Positions 63,349-64,000 of a stretch of 64,000 bases of DNA are shown here, one piece after another. Source of the stretch: Brevundimonas vesicularis (GTDB lineage Bacteria; Pseudomonadota; Alphaproteobacteria; Caulobacterales; Caulobacteraceae); the NCBI RefSeq assembly GCF_014204545.1, contig NZ_JACHLJ010000001.1:1054001-1118000 (forward strand), read 5' to 3'. Position 1 is the first letter of the stretch. Each line of letters begins with the position of its first letter. The position numbers and the translations under genes are program-made. Below the pieces are notes generated by a model. It was not told the origin of the DNA. It did no database searches and saw nothing but the letters and a program-made list of their open reading frames with translations.

Positions 63349-64000
63349 ATGTTCAGCTCCAGGAAGACCAGGGCGAACACGGCGTCCAGGAAGATGATGG
63401 CGAAGATGGCCTGCACCACGGCAGCCGTCACGCGGCGCCCCAGGCTTTCGACATCGCCGGCGACCGACATGCCCTGACGGCAACCGATGGCGGCGATCAC
63501 CAGGGCGAAGACCGGCGCCTTCACCAAACCGACCATCAGATGCTGGGCCATGGTGCCATCCTCGACCAGACGCTGGAAGAAGAAGGACGGACCGAGATTG
63601 AGCGAGCTCCAGCACACGACCAGACCGCCGACCAGACCGCCGATCATGCCCATGAAGGTCAGCAGCGGCAGCATCAGCACCAGGGACGCGACGCGCGGGA
63701 TCACCAGGGCCTGGAACGGATTGACGCCCATGACCTGCATGGCGTCGACCTCCTGGTTCATCCGCATCGACCCGATCTCGGCCGCAAAGGCCGAAGCCGA
63801 ACGTCCAGCCAACAAGACCGAGGCGATGACGACCGCGAACTCGCGGAACATAGCGACGCCGATCAGCTGAACCGCAAACACCTGCGCACCGAAGTCAGTC
63901 AGCAAGTCCACGCCGATGAAGGCGATGACCGCGCCGATGAAGAAGTTGGTGATCATGACGATCGGAATGGCGTCCAGCCCGGCGCGCTCGGCCTGACTGA
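63345..64000 (-). CDS. mlaE: MlaE family ABC permease, partial
   Basis: The gene runs off the right edge; the last 217 codons are present. It is a membrane permease of the MlaE/Ttg2B family: ITNFFIGAVIAFIGVDLLTD, REFAVVIASVLLAGRSASAF, AEIGSMRMNQEVDAMQVMGV, and VARVSLV-like LVIPRVASLVLMLPLLTFMG. With MlaF, MlaD and the lipoprotein it makes the phospholipid-trafficking complex that keeps outer-membrane asymmetry. The open frame continues past 63956 to the edge, so ATG there is not the start. Confidence 0.93.
   Translation of the reverse strand, partial: SQAERAGLDAIPIVMITNFFIGAVIAFIGVDLLTDFGAQVFAVQLIGVAMFREFAVVIASVLLAGRSASAFAAEIGSMRMNQEVDAMQVMGVNPFQALVIPRVASLVLMLPLLTFMGMIGGLVGGLVVCWSSLNLGPSFFFQRLVEDGTMAQHLMVGLVKAPVFALVIAAIGCRQGMSVAGDVESLGRRVTAAVVQAIFAIIFLDAVFALVFLELNI

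Overview
The window is high-GC, gene-dense chromosomal DNA of a free-living alphaproteobacterium. The order Caulobacterales is indicated by genes typical of that group: the cell-cycle pair divK-pleD, a polar organiser protein PopZ, and the flagellar set fliX / flgI-flgJ-flbY. A Brevundimonas-like organism is my best guess, but that is inference and no database was searched. I see no phage, integron, transposase, CRISPR array or toxin-antitoxin cluster. Almost everything is core genome.

Layout. 0-8 kb: 5' end of cysE, a Nudix hydrolase, nitroreductase, DedA and DUF817 membrane proteins, a stand-alone EAL protein, a secreted DUF922 metalloprotease-like protein, queF, nitronate monooxygenase, a TorF-like porin, and a cold-shock gene followed in the same frame by an IF-1-like OB-fold. 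8-11 kb: cystathionine beta-synthase and a gamma-lyase/synthase (transsulfuration). 11-15 kb: RNase R, a second Nudix hydrolase, a frameshifted DUF5990 gene, rpmG. 15-23 kb: pleD and divK, then dinB, pncB, a polysaccharide deacetylase, a RidA-family gene and a FemAB/GNAT-like gene that appears to start at CTG. 23-32 kb: clpA/clpS, a phasin, a D,D-carboxypeptidase with SPOR domain, a radical SAM protein behind a strong SOS box, an RNA uracil methyltransferase, a glycine-zipper surface protein. 32-40 kb: tlyA, valS, popZ, tolC, a pcm-like gene, tRNA-Cys, a TrmH-family methyltransferase, tRNA-Asn. 40-46 kb: a complete six-ORF Mrp cation/proton antiporter operon (A and B fused). 46-50 kb: a lipoprotein, LOG-family protein, gltX, dksA. 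50-54 kb: flagellar P-ring cluster and an EAL protein. 54-64 kb: ABC-F ATPase, truncated haemoglobin, uvrA (SOS box), a membrane protein, and an mla-type lipid transport operon running off the right edge.

How the genes work together. Cell cycle and motility: divK, pleD, popZ, fliX, flgI, flgJ, flbY and two EAL proteins. Sulfur: cysE with the transsulfuration pair. DNA damage: uvrA and the radical SAM gene share the same GTTC-N7-GTTC operator. Envelope: mla operon, tolC, DedA, carboxypeptidase. Many genes are joined by 4-nt ATGA or GTGA overlaps, and convergent pairs share perfect bidirectional terminator hairpins.

I did not find a convincing undescribed multi-gene system. The most useful leads are small: the SOS-controlled radical SAM gene, the cspA/TAG/IF-1-like arrangement, the CTG start, the DUF5990 frameshift, and a REPIN-like inverted repeat in the tlyA leader.
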